A stretch of 18,208 nt of DNA from Candidatus Eiseniibacteriota bacterium (GCA_030609605.1 JAUWBY010000017.1:1-18208); one strand, 5' to 3'; positions 1 through 6,504 are shown, counted from the stretch's first letter. The notes: generated by a model from the sequence alone, not told the origin. Numbers and translations are program-made.

Positions 1-145
1 CAAGGTTTTTTGCTTGCTCTGGCTATGGGGTGGTAATCCGCAGCGGAACGGCTAAATAAACCAATTTGGCTTCGCTGAAAATTGGTTTCAGCTTTTATTC
101 TGGTTTCAGGGCTCTTGCTTTGTGTAATCTGTGGTGTTACCTTAA
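1..145. other. AT-rich non-coding left edge, possible junction
   Basis: This stretch is clearly richer in A/T than everything to its right and has stops in all three + frames. It holds a perfect 10-bp inverted repeat (58-67 AAACCAATTT with 79-88 AAATTGGTTT, 11-nt loop) and a 9-bp direct repeat TGGTTTCAG (83-91 and 101-109). No gene is recognisable. An RND permease reading frame starts abruptly just to its right after an in-frame TAA at 143-145. It could be the edge of an inserted element, an old rearrangement, or an assembly join. The sequence alone does not decide. Confidence 0.45.
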
Positions 146-691
146 CGAAACAGCACCATTTTTTGCATATCCACAGTTCCCTTCGCCTTCATCGGTGTTA
201 TCATTGGTCTTCTGGTCATGCGTTTCCCATTGACGCTGACCGCCGGAATCGCCGTCGTTGCACTGGCCGGGGTCGTTGTCAACGATTCGATCGTCCTGGT
301 GGATTTCATCAAGAACTCGCGTCTGAAAGGCGTCGATCGGTGGGAGTCGATCGTGAAGGCCGGGTGCATGAGACTGCGCCCAATCCTCCTGACCTCGATC
401 ACGACCATCTTCGGAATCCTGCCCCTGGCGATGGGTTGGGGCGGGTCATCCGAGAGCTGGGGGCCGATGGCTTCCTCGATCGCGTGGGGCTTGGCCTTCG
501 CGACGGTTCTGACGCTCTTCGTGATTCCGGCTCTCTACTCGATAGTGGATGATGTCCGTGCGCGCTTCGGCAAGATCCGGGTCTCCGGCGGCAGACAGCC
601 TGATCTCACGCCCCACGTGGCGGTGGAGTTGGCTCGGCTGAAGCGGGGAGCGTTGCCTGTGGCCAACGCGGATGGACAGGAGAAGACGTGA
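146..691 (+). pseudogene. RND-family efflux permease, C-terminal remnant
   Basis: The 181 readable residues are the last part of an AcrB/AcrD/MexB-type inner-membrane RND pump subunit, which exports drugs, metals or lipids using the proton gradient with an adaptor and an outer-membrane channel. Family features seen are the helix PFAFIGVIIGLLV, the GVVVNDSIVLVDFI segment after it, then RLRPILLTSITTIFGILPLAMG and the last helix FATVLTLFVIPALYSIVDD. These are the final transmembrane helices of a protein normally about 1000 residues long. The frame is closed upstream by TAA at 143-145, where the composition also changes, so the N-terminal four fifths is missing here. ATG at 218 is the first available start but lies inside a helix and is unlikely to be genuine. 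The gene ends overlapping rsgA by 4 bases. It is either a broken gene or a gene cut by an assembly join. The family call is firm; its state is uncertain. Confidence 0.75.
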
Positions 692-1620
692 GCGAGACTT
701 CCTCGACAGTAACCGGCAGGGTGCTGGCCTGCTACCATAATGAGTGGGAGATCGCCCTGAGCGGCGGCGACATCATCCGCTGTCGTCTTCGGGGAAGGCA
801 CTTCTCGAGACTTGCCGACGGGCAGAAACCCGTAGTTCCGGGCGACCTCGTCGAGCTAGGCCTGCTGAGAGACGGCTCGGGTGTCATCGAACGCACGCTC
901 CCGAGGGAGACCGTGCTCTCCAGGCTACTTCCGGGGAGGCGCCGGCCGCGCGAGCAGATCATCATCTCGAACGTCAAGCAGCTGGTGACCGTGGCGTCTT
1001 TGGGGACGCCACGTCTCAACAGGCGCTTGCTGGATCGGTTCCTGGTTATCTCGGAAGCGGCCGGGTTGCGCTCGATCATTGTGTTCAACAAGACAGATCT
1101 CGTTCCCGAGAAGGAGTGGCGGCCGGCGGCGGCGGCCTATGAGAATGCGGGCTATGAAGTGATTCCCACATCTGCCACAGATGGTACGAACGTTGACAGA
1201 CTGGCGTCGGTGCTTGCCGGTACTTTCTCGGTTCTTGCGGGTCCCAGTGGAGCAGGGAAGAGCTCGCTCCTGAACACCATCAGCCCCGGGCTCGGTCTCA
1301 GAGTGAGAGAGATAAGCAGAAAGAGCGGCAAGGGCAAGCACGCGACGACCAATGTGACCGTCTTTCGCCTCGGTGGCGAAACGCTCGTCGCCGACACTCC
1401 GGGCTTCCGCGAACTCGGCTTCTGGAGGATACGGCCAAGTGAACTGGACTACTTCTTTCCCGAGTTTCGTGAGTACATTGCCAGATGCCGCTTTCGAGGG
1501 TGTAATCACTCGCCCGAACCCGGCTGCGCCGTCAAGGAGGCCGTGGAGACCGGTGCGCTGAACGCCGCGCGCTACGACAGCTATCTGAAGCTTCTTGAGG
1601 AGTTGAAGGAACGGGCGTAG
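688..1620 (+). CDS. rsgA: Ribosome biogenesis GTPase RsgA (YjeQ)
   Basis: RsgA is a circularly permuted GTPase that checks late maturation of the 30S subunit in the cytoplasm. The 310 residues fit the family. An N-terminal OB-fold (about 1-90) precedes a GTPase domain in permuted order: NKTD (134-137, G4), TSA (161-163, G5), GPSGAGKS (185-192, P-loop G1) and DTPG (236-239, G3). A C-terminal zinc site follows with C267, C272, H274 and C280. The start is GTG at 688, overlapping the preceding stop (GTGA), with AGGAG at 678-682 as ribosome binding site. This implies translational coupling to the RND remnant. All key residues are present and I see no sign of decay. Confidence 0.96.
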   Translation: MSETSSTVTGRVLACYHNEWEIALSGGDIIRCRLRGRHFSRLADGQKPVVPGDLVELGLLRDGSGVIERTLPRETVLSRLLPGRRRPREQIIISNVKQLVTVASLGTPRLNRRLLDRFLVISEAAGLRSIIVFNKTDLVPEKEWRPAAAAYENAGYEVIPTSATDGTNVDRLASVLAGTFSVLAGPSGAGKSSLLNTISPGLGLRVREISRKSGKGKHATTNVTVFRLGGETLVADTPGFRELGFWRIRPSELDYFFPEFREYIARCRFRGCNHSPEPGCAVKEAVETGALNAARYDSYLKLLEELKERA

Positions 1621-1699
1621 ATCTCGCAAACGCGAACCTGGTTCCGCCGCCGGTCGGTCCTCCAGCTTCGGGTGACGTCTACAGCGAGGAGGTACCAAA

Positions 1700-2929
1700 T
1701 TGCAGGTTGTTCTCTATGAAGATGCCGACGTCAAGTGGTTTGGTCCGCTCACGCTTCTCCGTTCAGCCTTCGATCTGAGATGCGGCTCGCTGCTCTTGAG
1801 AGAGAAGCTCGAAGTCAGGAGACCGGGTTGGGCCGTCTATTTGCTTCCGCGTCGGGAGCTCAACTCGCTTGTGTTGGAGCTCTATCCCGGTCGAGGCATC
1901 GACCGTGTTCAGGACGGAGATGCGCTGCTTCTGTCAGCGCGCGTGATTGTTACCGATGAGCTTCTGGCTGCAGTTGAGGACGAGACAGGTGATGTGGTTC
2001 TCACGTCCGGCGGTGAGCCCGTCGGAGCGCTCCTTCACGGAGGAGCGGCTGAGAGAGTACGCTTGGTGCGCGATGCGAGGGGAGATCTTGGCGCGCTCGA
2101 GATTTCTCTCACTCGCGAGCTGCCGGCCCGCGTGGCTCGCTATCCGTGGGAACTCGTGCGATTGACGGCTGAAGAGATAGAGGCGGATGCTGCGGTCTCG
2201 GGTCGCTTGGGGACCATGGAGGGAAAGGTTCATGCTTCGGCACAGCTCGTGGAGCCGGCCCGGATCTCGATAGGAGAGGGGAGTTCGCTCGGTCCGGGAG
2301 TCGTGATTGATGCGAGTTCCGGCCCCGTGGTCGTGGACGCAAATGTCGAGGTGATGGCCAACGCGGTGATACTCGGACCTTCTTTTGTGGGTGCTGGGTC
2401 GTGCATAAAAGTGGGGGCCAAGATCTACGCGGGCACGTCGATAGGCGAGACGTGCAAGGTGGGAGGTGAGGTGGAAGGATCTGTGTTTCACTCGTATACG
2501 AACAAGCAGCACGAAGGATTCCTGGGACACGCCTACCTTGGAAGCTGGGTCAATATCGGCGCCGCGACGGACAACAGTGATCTGAAGAACAACTACGGTG
2601 CCATTCGGGTCGAGCTGAACGGTGAGACCATTGATACTGGATCCACATTCGTCGGGGCGACGATAGGTGATCACACCAAGACCGCCATTGGTACGAAGCT
2701 CAATACGGGTACTGTGATCGGCGTGTTCTGCAACATCTTGAGCAATGGGCTTGCGCCGAAGTCGATACCCTCGTTTTCGTGGGGAACCGTGGATGGCTTC
2801 GTCGAGCACGACATAGAGCGGGCAATTGCGACTGCCCGGCTCGTCATGGCGCGCCGGGGCGTGGACCTGACTGAAACGGAAGAGACAACCATCCGTGAGG
2901 TTCACCGAAGACAGATGACCCCAGAGTAG
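1700..2929 (+). CDS. Alternative GlmU-type sugar nucleotidyltransferase/acetyltransferase
   Basis: This 409-residue protein resembles the alternative GlmU of Bacteroidetes and relatives, which is annotated as making UDP-N-acetylglucosamine by acetylating glucosamine-1-phosphate and uridylating it, for peptidoglycan and LPS. The N-terminal ~160 residues hold the family pattern LTLLRSAFDLRCGSLLLREK (17-36). The classical GlmU loop LAAGxGTRM is not visible. From about 178 to 345 there is a left-handed beta-helix of hexapeptide repeats (for example IGEGSSLGPGVVI). It contains the conserved block FHSYTNKQHEGFLGHAYLG (263-281) and NIGAATDNSDLKNNYG (285-300). The start is TTG at 1700 behind a strong GAGGAGG at 1686-1692; no better ATG fits the N-terminus. 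It lies 79 nt after rsgA and probably shares its transcript. The family assignment is strong; which reactions it really catalyses is inferred. Confidence 0.82.
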   Translation: MQVVLYEDADVKWFGPLTLLRSAFDLRCGSLLLREKLEVRRPGWAVYLLPRRELNSLVLELYPGRGIDRVQDGDALLLSARVIVTDELLAAVEDETGDVVLTSGGEPVGALLHGGAAERVRLVRDARGDLGALEISLTRELPARVARYPWELVRLTAEEIEADAAVSGRLGTMEGKVHASAQLVEPARISIGEGSSLGPGVVIDASSGPVVVDANVEVMANAVILGPSFVGAGSCIKVGAKIYAGTSIGETCKVGGEVEGSVFHSYTNKQHEGFLGHAYLGSWVNIGAATDNSDLKNNYGAIRVELNGETIDTGSTFVGATIGDHTKTAIGTKLNTGTVIGVFCNILSNGLAPKSIPSFSWGTVDGFVEHDIERAIATARLVMARRGVDLTETEETTIREVHRRQMTPE

Positions 2930-3005
2930 GCGATTCCACGACGCGCGGCCTTCAGTTGCCGAGCCGGAGGCGTCCACCTTGAGCTCAGGCTCCCTGACAA
3001 GGGAA

Positions 3006-3061
3006 CCCCCCGCCTGTGCTGGAGACGGGGGGCTGGGGGGGGCAGAGCGAATCATTCGCTC
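3006..3061. terminator. Convergent-junction hairpins
   Basis: Between two converging genes there are two inverted repeats. One is CCCCCCG (3006-3012) with CGGGGGG (3026-3032) and a 13-nt loop. The other is a near-perfect palindrome, GAGCGAAT C ATTCGCTC (3045-3061), directly after the stop of the minus-strand PDZ gene. Neither is followed by a T-run on either strand. They are likely 3'-end structures for both genes, but termination itself is inferred. Confidence 0.45.
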
Positions 3062-3072
3062 CGGCCGCGCTA

Positions 3073-4164
3073 CTAGCTACCTGCTTTGAGTTTCTCCATC
3101 TCCTTCTTGAGCTCGTCAAGGGCCTCGCGAAGCTCTTGGATCTCCTCTTGCAGTGCTTCCTTCTTGACCCCGCGAAACTCCTCGAGATCCTCTATGATCA
3201 TGTGGCGCTCGTCGGGAGAGATCGTCATCACGTGCTCGCCCCCGATCTGTATCCGCTTGAGCGCGGTGATGTACTTCTGAGTGGCCGACTCCTCCACGGT
3301 GATCTTGAGAGCTGTTTCGGAGCCCTTGCGCACGATGACTATGGGCGTCTCTACGCCTGCCGTCATGCTGCTGATTGCATCGACGAGCTCGTCTGTGTTC
3401 GAGATCCCAGTATCTCCGATCCTGATGATGACGTCCCCGGCTCTGATGCCACCAGCCTCAGCAGGGCTGTCTTCAACCACCTCCTCGACGAGCACGCCCT
3501 TCCCGTCAGGGACTCGGAAATACTCAGCCAGCCCGTCGCTCAGGTCGTCCACGTAGACTCCCAGTCTGCCCTTGCCGGCCCAACCCATGCCGATGTCCAC
3601 TCTCGGAAAGAACATGCGGCCGAGTTTCCCAAGGGCATCAAGTCCTTCCAGATCGAAGTAGGCACGCTCGTCCTCGTCGTCTGTAAACACGAAGCGGTAA
3701 GGACGGACACCGAGTACGGCCTTCTTGACGATCTTCTTTCCGTCTCTCAGGAGCTCGATCTCGATGTTGGTGTAGGGATCCATTCCACCGATCATGTCAG
3801 CGAGCTGTTTGGTACTCCTGACATCGTTGCCGCTTACGCTGATGACGATGTCGCCCGTCTGGATGGCCGCCTCTTCCGCAGGGCTGTCTTCGTAGACCTC
3901 GGTGATGATGACAACGTGTTCCCTGTCGACTCCCATGCTGTCGCGCTTCTTCTCGTCGAGATCGGCAATGCCTACACCGAGCCAGCCGGCATCGTCGCCC
4001 GTCAGCTCGATTGTCACGATTCTCATGTCGTCATCGTCGTCGGCCCGCACCTTGACGACGACGGTTTCATCGTCGGTCTCGCCGGCAACGATCATCGCAG
4101 GCAGGAGCAGGAGCACCACAAGTGCACCTGACAGGATCAGTGCCGCGCGCGTACGCCCTATCAT
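3073..4164 (-). CDS. Secreted double-PDZ protein, no protease domain
   Basis: The 363-residue protein starts at ATG 4164 behind an excellent AAGGAGGT. A longer frame to 4350 would run through a hairpin and lacks such a site. Residues 1-28 form a signal peptide (positive start, LVVLLLLPAMIVAG). An acidic stretch DDDDD (42-46) is followed by PDZ 1 (about 61-152, WLGVGIADL...DSPAEEAAIQTGDIVISVSG) and PDZ 2 (about 200-290, RLGVYVDDL...DSPAEAGGIRAGDVIIRIGD). The tail (about 330-360) is a charged heptad-like coiled coil, QEEIQELREALDELKKEMEK. Both PDZ domains are of the HtrA/DegP type, but there is no trypsin-like His-Asp-Ser domain. It therefore looks like a periplasmic binding or scaffold protein for misfolded or C-terminal peptides. 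A YIP1-family membrane gene lies upstream on the same strand, separated by a hairpin, so separate transcription is likely. Confidence 0.82.
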   Translation of the reverse strand: MIGRTRAALILSGALVVLLLLPAMIVAGETDDETVVVKVRADDDDDMRIVTIELTGDDAGWLGVGIADLDEKKRDSMGVDREHVVIITEVYEDSPAEEAAIQTGDIVISVSGNDVRSTKQLADMIGGMDPYTNIEIELLRDGKKIVKKAVLGVRPYRFVFTDDEDERAYFDLEGLDALGKLGRMFFPRVDIGMGWAGKGRLGVYVDDLSDGLAEYFRVPDGKGVLVEEVVEDSPAEAGGIRAGDVIIRIGDTGISNTDELVDAISSMTAGVETPIVIVRKGSETALKITVEESATQKYITALKRIQIGGEHVMTISPDERHMIIEDLEEFRGVKKEALQEEIQELREALDELKKEMEKLKAGS

Positions 4165-4332
4165 GTTCGACCTCCTTGCTCTTTGCTGCCTCCGATTGGG
4201 CGAAGGCAATCGTACGGACGGCCAGTGTCGCGGTCGCCTTCGCTCCGCACGAAACACATCTTCACCCTCCACTTGCTTTCGACACCGTGTTGGCGGCATC
4301 GTTGAAAGGGTCATCAGGGGATCCAGGTTGAT

Positions 4333-4370
4333 CGCACAGGCGGGGACCATGCGTGGTCCCCGCCTGTGCG
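4333..4370 (-). terminator. Perfect 17-bp stem, TGCG loop
   Basis: Positions 4333-4349 pair without mismatch with 4354-4370 around the four-base loop 4350-4353. The hairpin begins 20 nt beyond the stop of the minus-strand YIP1-family gene and 169 nt before the PDZ gene, so it most likely ends the YIP1 transcript. There is no T-run after it on the minus strand. Confidence 0.65.
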
Positions 4371-4389
4371 TAGCAGCTGTCGCATTCAG

Positions 4390-4908
4390 CTATCGATTGC
4401 CCATCATCAGTATCGAGAAGCCGATGATGGCTGAGAACAGTGCACCGAGGATAAGGGCCAGGACCACTGGAACGGCCACCACCACAACTGACTTGCCGCG
4501 ATCCAGCTTGTAAGTCTTCTCAACCGTTAGAACGCCGACCACCAGCAGCCAGAGACCGGAGAGGACCGTGAGGGTAGGGCCGAGGAAAGGCACGACAGCG
4601 ATCCAGCGGATGATCGATGCGCATCCAATCACGTTGATCAGTGACTTGAAGTCGCCGCCGGCCCCGAAAATGAGTGTTGCAGCGAGATGCATGAGCCCCA
4701 TGGCTATGAAAGCCCCTATGACGAAAACGATCGGGAATAGGATAATGCCCACAGGGTTGAATGTGCCAACTGCCATTGCCAGCCCGCCGATGGCCAGAAT
4801 ACCGATTGCAGGTCCGAAGGCCTTCTCATCCGTCGCCAGGAATTCGATGGCATCCCTCTTGAGTTGGACCGCTTCCCATCCCTTCTTGAGATAGTCTACA
4901 AAACCCAT
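4390..4908 (-). CDS. YIP1-family membrane protein
   Basis: This is a 172-residue integral membrane protein of the bacterial Yip1-domain type; its function is not established. The start is ATG 4908, preceded by GAGGAGGG seven bases upstream. The much longer open frame to 5427 has no support. A short amphipathic N-terminus (MGFVDYLKKGWEAVQLKRDAIEF) leads into several hydrophobic segments: about 33-50, 53-80, 101-126 (VVPFLGPTLTVLSGLWLLVVGVL) and 141-168. The segment GAGGDFKSLINVIGCASI (82-99), between the second and third, matches the family pattern of a Gly/Phe-containing loop before a conserved helix. It is followed by the strong hairpin at 4333-4370. A candidate promoter lies at 5015-5044. 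It is read divergently from the lipoprotein gene to its right. Confidence 0.72.
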   Translation of the reverse strand: MGFVDYLKKGWEAVQLKRDAIEFLATDEKAFGPAIGILAIGGLAMAVGTFNPVGIILFPIVFVIGAFIAMGLMHLAATLIFGAGGDFKSLINVIGCASIIRWIAVVPFLGPTLTVLSGLWLLVVGVLTVEKTYKLDRGKSVVVVAVPVVLALILGALFSAIIGFSILMMGNR

Positions 4909-5014
4909 AGAAAACCCTCCTCTTGTGGGTCTCGCCCCTCGCTTGTGTCCGTTGCAGACTGGGATTCGCGGAGCGGACCGCGTCTGTGAACCCTTGGCAG
5001 CAGTTGACGGCGTC

Positions 5015-5044
5015 ACTATATGGGTTCTCCGCTGATCGTGGCAA
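5015..5044 (-). promoter_or_regulatory. Candidate sigma-70 promoter for the YIP1-family gene
   Basis: Read on the minus strand, TTGCCA (5044-5039) and TATAGT (5020-5015) are 18 nt apart. They lie about 107 nt upstream of the ATG at 4908. This is a moderate match to consensus; use is inferred. Confidence 0.4.
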
Positions 5045-5284
5045 GTGGAAACGCTGAACGACCGCAAGTCAGTCTTTGGGAAGAGGCATGGTCGATACGA
5101 GTCTGTTCCGTGCTGTGTGGCACACTCTATGCAATCAGTCTGGAAGGAAGAGGCTATTCGAATGTTCTGTAACAGTGCGTGCCGGGGGTGGCATAGCCGA
5201 CATGAGAAGCACCGGAATGAGGCTGCTGACGGCACAAGGCTGGCGTGCGTCCGTGAGGGCGTAGCGTCGAGGAGGGTAGCGGAG
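5045..5284. other. Intergenic, no gene supported
   Basis: The frame of the downstream lipoprotein stays open back to 5045, but that stretch has no family resemblance, no ribosome binding site at its ATG, and would bury the lipoprotein signal. I found no convincing + strand promoter here, only the GAGGAGGG (5269-5276) that serves the start at 5285. Confidence 0.4.
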
Positions 5285-5746
5285 ATGGGTAGAGGGCAGG
5301 TTGTTTTGAGAACGGTGGCCGTAGCGGCGTTCATAGTGATGACGGTGACCGGGTGCAGCATGGTAGGGCCGGAGTCGGCGTGGGACGGCAACAGCGGAAC
5401 GGTCACAGGAACGGTCAATGATCGCATGGGTATGCCGATCGAGGCCGTGACGGTTCAGATGTGGGCTGAAGTCGGATGCGAGGCCCGCGAGGTGAGTTAC
5501 GAAGTCATGAGCGGGACCGACGGGACGTTTGAGGTGATCGGCGTTGATCTCGGTGATCCGCACGCGTTTGCACAGACATACGAGGTGTATGTCAACCGGA
5601 TGAAGGACGCAGAGGCATCGCTGGACGAGGAGTACGTGAGCTACTGGTGCACGGTGACAGTTGAGAAGGACACCGAATGTGTAGTGCCCATTGTGCTTGA
5701 TCTTGCAGACGATGATCCCGGTGATCCGCAGTCGATGTTCGAGTAG
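5285..5746 (+). CDS. Small lipoprotein with carboxypeptidase-regulatory-like fold
   Basis: This encodes a 153-residue exported lipoprotein. Residues 1-24 are a lipoprotein signal peptide (RTVAVAAFIVMTVTGC) with the lipobox VTGC, so C24 would be lipidated. The start ATG 5285 is set by GAGGAGGG at 5269-5276. The mature part begins with GTVTGTVNDRMGMPIEAVTV (38-57) and later SGTDGTFEVIGVDLGD (76-91). This is the pattern of carboxypeptidase-regulatory-like (CarboxypepD_reg) beta-sandwich domains that occur on many surface proteins. Three further cysteines (C65, C122, C132) could form disulfides. The tail is acidic (DLADDDPGD). The function is unknown. It stands alone, with a hairpin terminator about 70 nt downstream. 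Confidence 0.75.
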   Translation: MGRGQVVLRTVAVAAFIVMTVTGCSMVGPESAWDGNSGTVTGTVNDRMGMPIEAVTVQMWAEVGCEAREVSYEVMSGTDGTFEVIGVDLGDPHAFAQTYEVYVNRMKDAEASLDEEYVSYWCTVTVEKDTECVVPIVLDLADDDPGDPQSMFE

Positions 5747-5815
5747 AGGAAGTCGCAGCCGTGGGAAACGAGTGGATGGAGCGCGTGTCCGGCTCAACCA
5801 GCGGTTGCTTGTGAG

Positions 5816-5845
5816 AATGGGGCTGCCGTGCGCGGCAGCCCCATT
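5816..5845. terminator. 13-bp perfect hairpin, bidirectional
   Basis: AATGGGGCTGCCG (5816-5828) pairs perfectly with 5833-5845 around a TGCG loop, which is of the stable UNCG type on the + strand. It lies downstream of the lipoprotein and only 4 nt beyond the 3' end of the minus-strand tRNA-Leu, so it can serve both. On the + strand a weak T-rich stretch (TGTTT) follows. Confidence 0.7.
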
Positions 5846-5849
5846 TGTT

Positions 5850-5938
5850 TGGTGCCGGAGGCCGGGATCGAACCGGCACGGAGCTAACGCTCCGCGGGAT
5901 TTTGAGTCCCGTGCGTCTACCAGTTTCACCACTCCGGC
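5850..5938 (-). tRNA. tRNA-Leu (anticodon CAA)
   Basis: Read on the minus strand it folds as a class II tRNA. The acceptor GCCGGAG/CTCCGGC is followed by a D-arm with TGGTAGAC, and an anticodon arm CGGGA-CTCAAAA-TCCCG giving anticodon CAA, which reads UUG. The long variable arm is CGGAGC-GTTA-GCTCCG and the T-arm is GCCGG-TTCGATC-CCGGC. The discriminator is A and CCA is encoded (5852-5850). The long variable arm and the A discriminator agree with leucine. It is transcribed away from tRNA-Ala. Confidence 0.96.
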
Positions 5939-5956
5939 TTGCTGAGCAAGATAGTA

Positions 5957-5985
5957 AATCTAGCATTGGGGAGGCGAGGCGTCAA
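5957..5985 (-). promoter_or_regulatory. Promoter of tRNA-Leu
   Basis: On the minus strand TTGACG (5985-5980) and TAGATT (5962-5957) are spaced 17 nt, with TGC just before the -10 (extended -10). It ends 18 nt upstream of the tRNA 5' end. Confidence 0.7.
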
Positions 5986-6004
5986 CCGCGCGGAGGGATT
6001 TCGC

Positions 6005-6032
6005 TTGACTGTGCGCTCAGGAGTGCTATCAT
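6005..6032 (+). promoter_or_regulatory. Promoter of tRNA-Ala
   Basis: TTGACT (6005-6010) and TATCAT (6027-6032) are spaced 16 nt, with the extended -10 element TGC before TATCAT. It lies 28 nt upstream of the tRNA and back-to-back with the tRNA-Leu promoter. Confidence 0.7.
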
Positions 6033-6060
6033 CCTCTTCCTGAATTGGAAGGGAATGTGT

Positions 6061-6137
6061 GGGGCCATAGCTCAGTTGGGATGAGCGCCTGACTGGCAGT
6101 CAGGAGGTCGGGGGTTCGATCCCCCCTGGCTCCACCA
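6061..6137 (+). tRNA. tRNA-Ala (anticodon GGC)
   Basis: A 77-nt class I tRNA with encoded CCA. The acceptor GGGGCCA pairs with TGGCTCC through one G-T wobble. The anticodon arm CCTGA-CTGGCAG-TCAGG gives anticodon GGC (reads GCC/GCU). The T-arm is GGGGG-TTCGATC-CCCCC. The discriminator is A. Confidence 0.97.
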
Positions 6138-6160
6138 CTGATAGCCGAGCGATTCAGTCG

Positions 6161-6189
6161 CGCCGGGTGGCCTACGAGGCTGCCCGGCG
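6161..6189 (+). terminator. Hairpin after tRNA-Ala
   Basis: CGCCGGG (6161-6167) pairs with CCCGGCG (6183-6189). Inside it GCCT (6170-6173) pairs with AGGC (6177-6180) around ACG, with a TG/TG internal loop. It starts 23 nt after the tRNA, which suits a 3'-end or processing structure. No clear T-run follows. Confidence 0.6.
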
Positions 6190-6234
6190 GCGTTGTAATC
6201 GCATGCAGATGTGCTGATTACGGTGCGTGGTAGC

Positions 6235-6263
6235 TTGACATCGCAATCACAGCATGCTATCAT
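6235..6263 (+). promoter_or_regulatory. Strong sigma-70-type promoter
   Basis: Consensus TTGACA (6235-6240) lies 17 nt from TATCAT (6258-6263), with TGC in front of the -10. The predicted start is near 6270. It should drive the C25 peptidase gene through a long leader. Confidence 0.75.
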
Positions 6264-6269
6264 GATACG

Positions 6270-6504
6270 CAGAGTCAAATGAGTCTGCAGGCAGATGAAC
6301 AGCAAGTCAGAAACAGGAGTCGGCATCTACTCAGACTGCTACTGTTCTTGAGCGCGTTTGATGTTCTACTGGTGTTTGTCCTCCGGGGAAGGGACGAGCG
6401 CGGCGCAAAGGGGCAGTCGGTGGGAGTCGTAGCTGACTCCTGTTCTGTTCTGCGGCGGGGTTTCACTTCATGCCTGCTGCATGGCCATTAGTGGGGGAAA
6501 CTGA
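6270..6504 (+). promoter_or_regulatory. Structured ~235-nt leader of the C25 peptidase gene
   Basis: GACTCC at 6435-6440 can pair in two exclusive ways. One is long-range: 6312-6321 pairs perfectly over 10 bp with 6435-6444, and CAG 6308-6310 pairs with CTG 6445-6447 beyond a single bulged A. The other is a local hairpin, GGAGTC (6423-6428) with GACTCC (6435-6440) around a 6-nt loop. This is the geometry of a two-state leader, but I recognise no known riboswitch class. The gene start follows a weak GGGGGA at 6493-6498. Confidence 0.35.
6279..6491 (+). CDS. Possible small membrane peptide in the leader
   Basis: A 70-codon open frame begins about 9 nt after the predicted transcription start and stops 13 nt before the C25 gene. 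It has a charged N-terminus, one hydrophobic helix (LLRLLLFLSAFDVLLVFVL, about 18-36) and a basic segment after it. There is no ribosome binding site ahead of the ATG, so it would have to be read almost leaderless. I know no family for it. It may be a coupled leader peptide or simply an open stretch in an untranslated leader. Confidence 0.22.
   Translation: MSLQADEQQVRNRSRHLLRLLLFLSAFDVLLVFVLRGRDERGAKGQSVGVVADSCSVLRRGFTSCLLHGH

Noticed and set aside
82..552. A 156-codon + strand frame beginning with a hydrophobic segment at the left edge
   Set aside because: It runs in a different frame from the RND homology across 218-552, has arginine-rich composition typical of a shadow frame, and no ribosome binding site.
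1934..3055. Long minus-strand open frame (373 codons) opposite the GlmU-like gene
   Set aside because: Antisense shadow of a well-supported gene in high-GC DNA; no domain motif, and odd His/Arg/Ser-rich composition.
3016..4131. Long + strand open frame (371 codons) opposite the PDZ gene
   Set aside because: The minus strand has a signal peptide, two PDZ domains and a perfect ribosome binding site. The + frame shows none of these.
4165..4350. N-terminal extension of the PDZ gene to 4350
   Set aside because: It would cover half of the perfect hairpin 4333-4370 and bury the signal peptide. The site at ATG 4164 is clearly better.
5135..5966. Minus-strand open frames covering the lipoprotein and tRNA-Leu
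   Set aside because: They read through a tRNA gene and a terminator hairpin and have no recognisable domain.
5850..6137. tRNA pair as integration site of a mobile element
   Set aside because: Both tRNAs are complete, with no duplicated 3' end and no integrase or mobile genes around.
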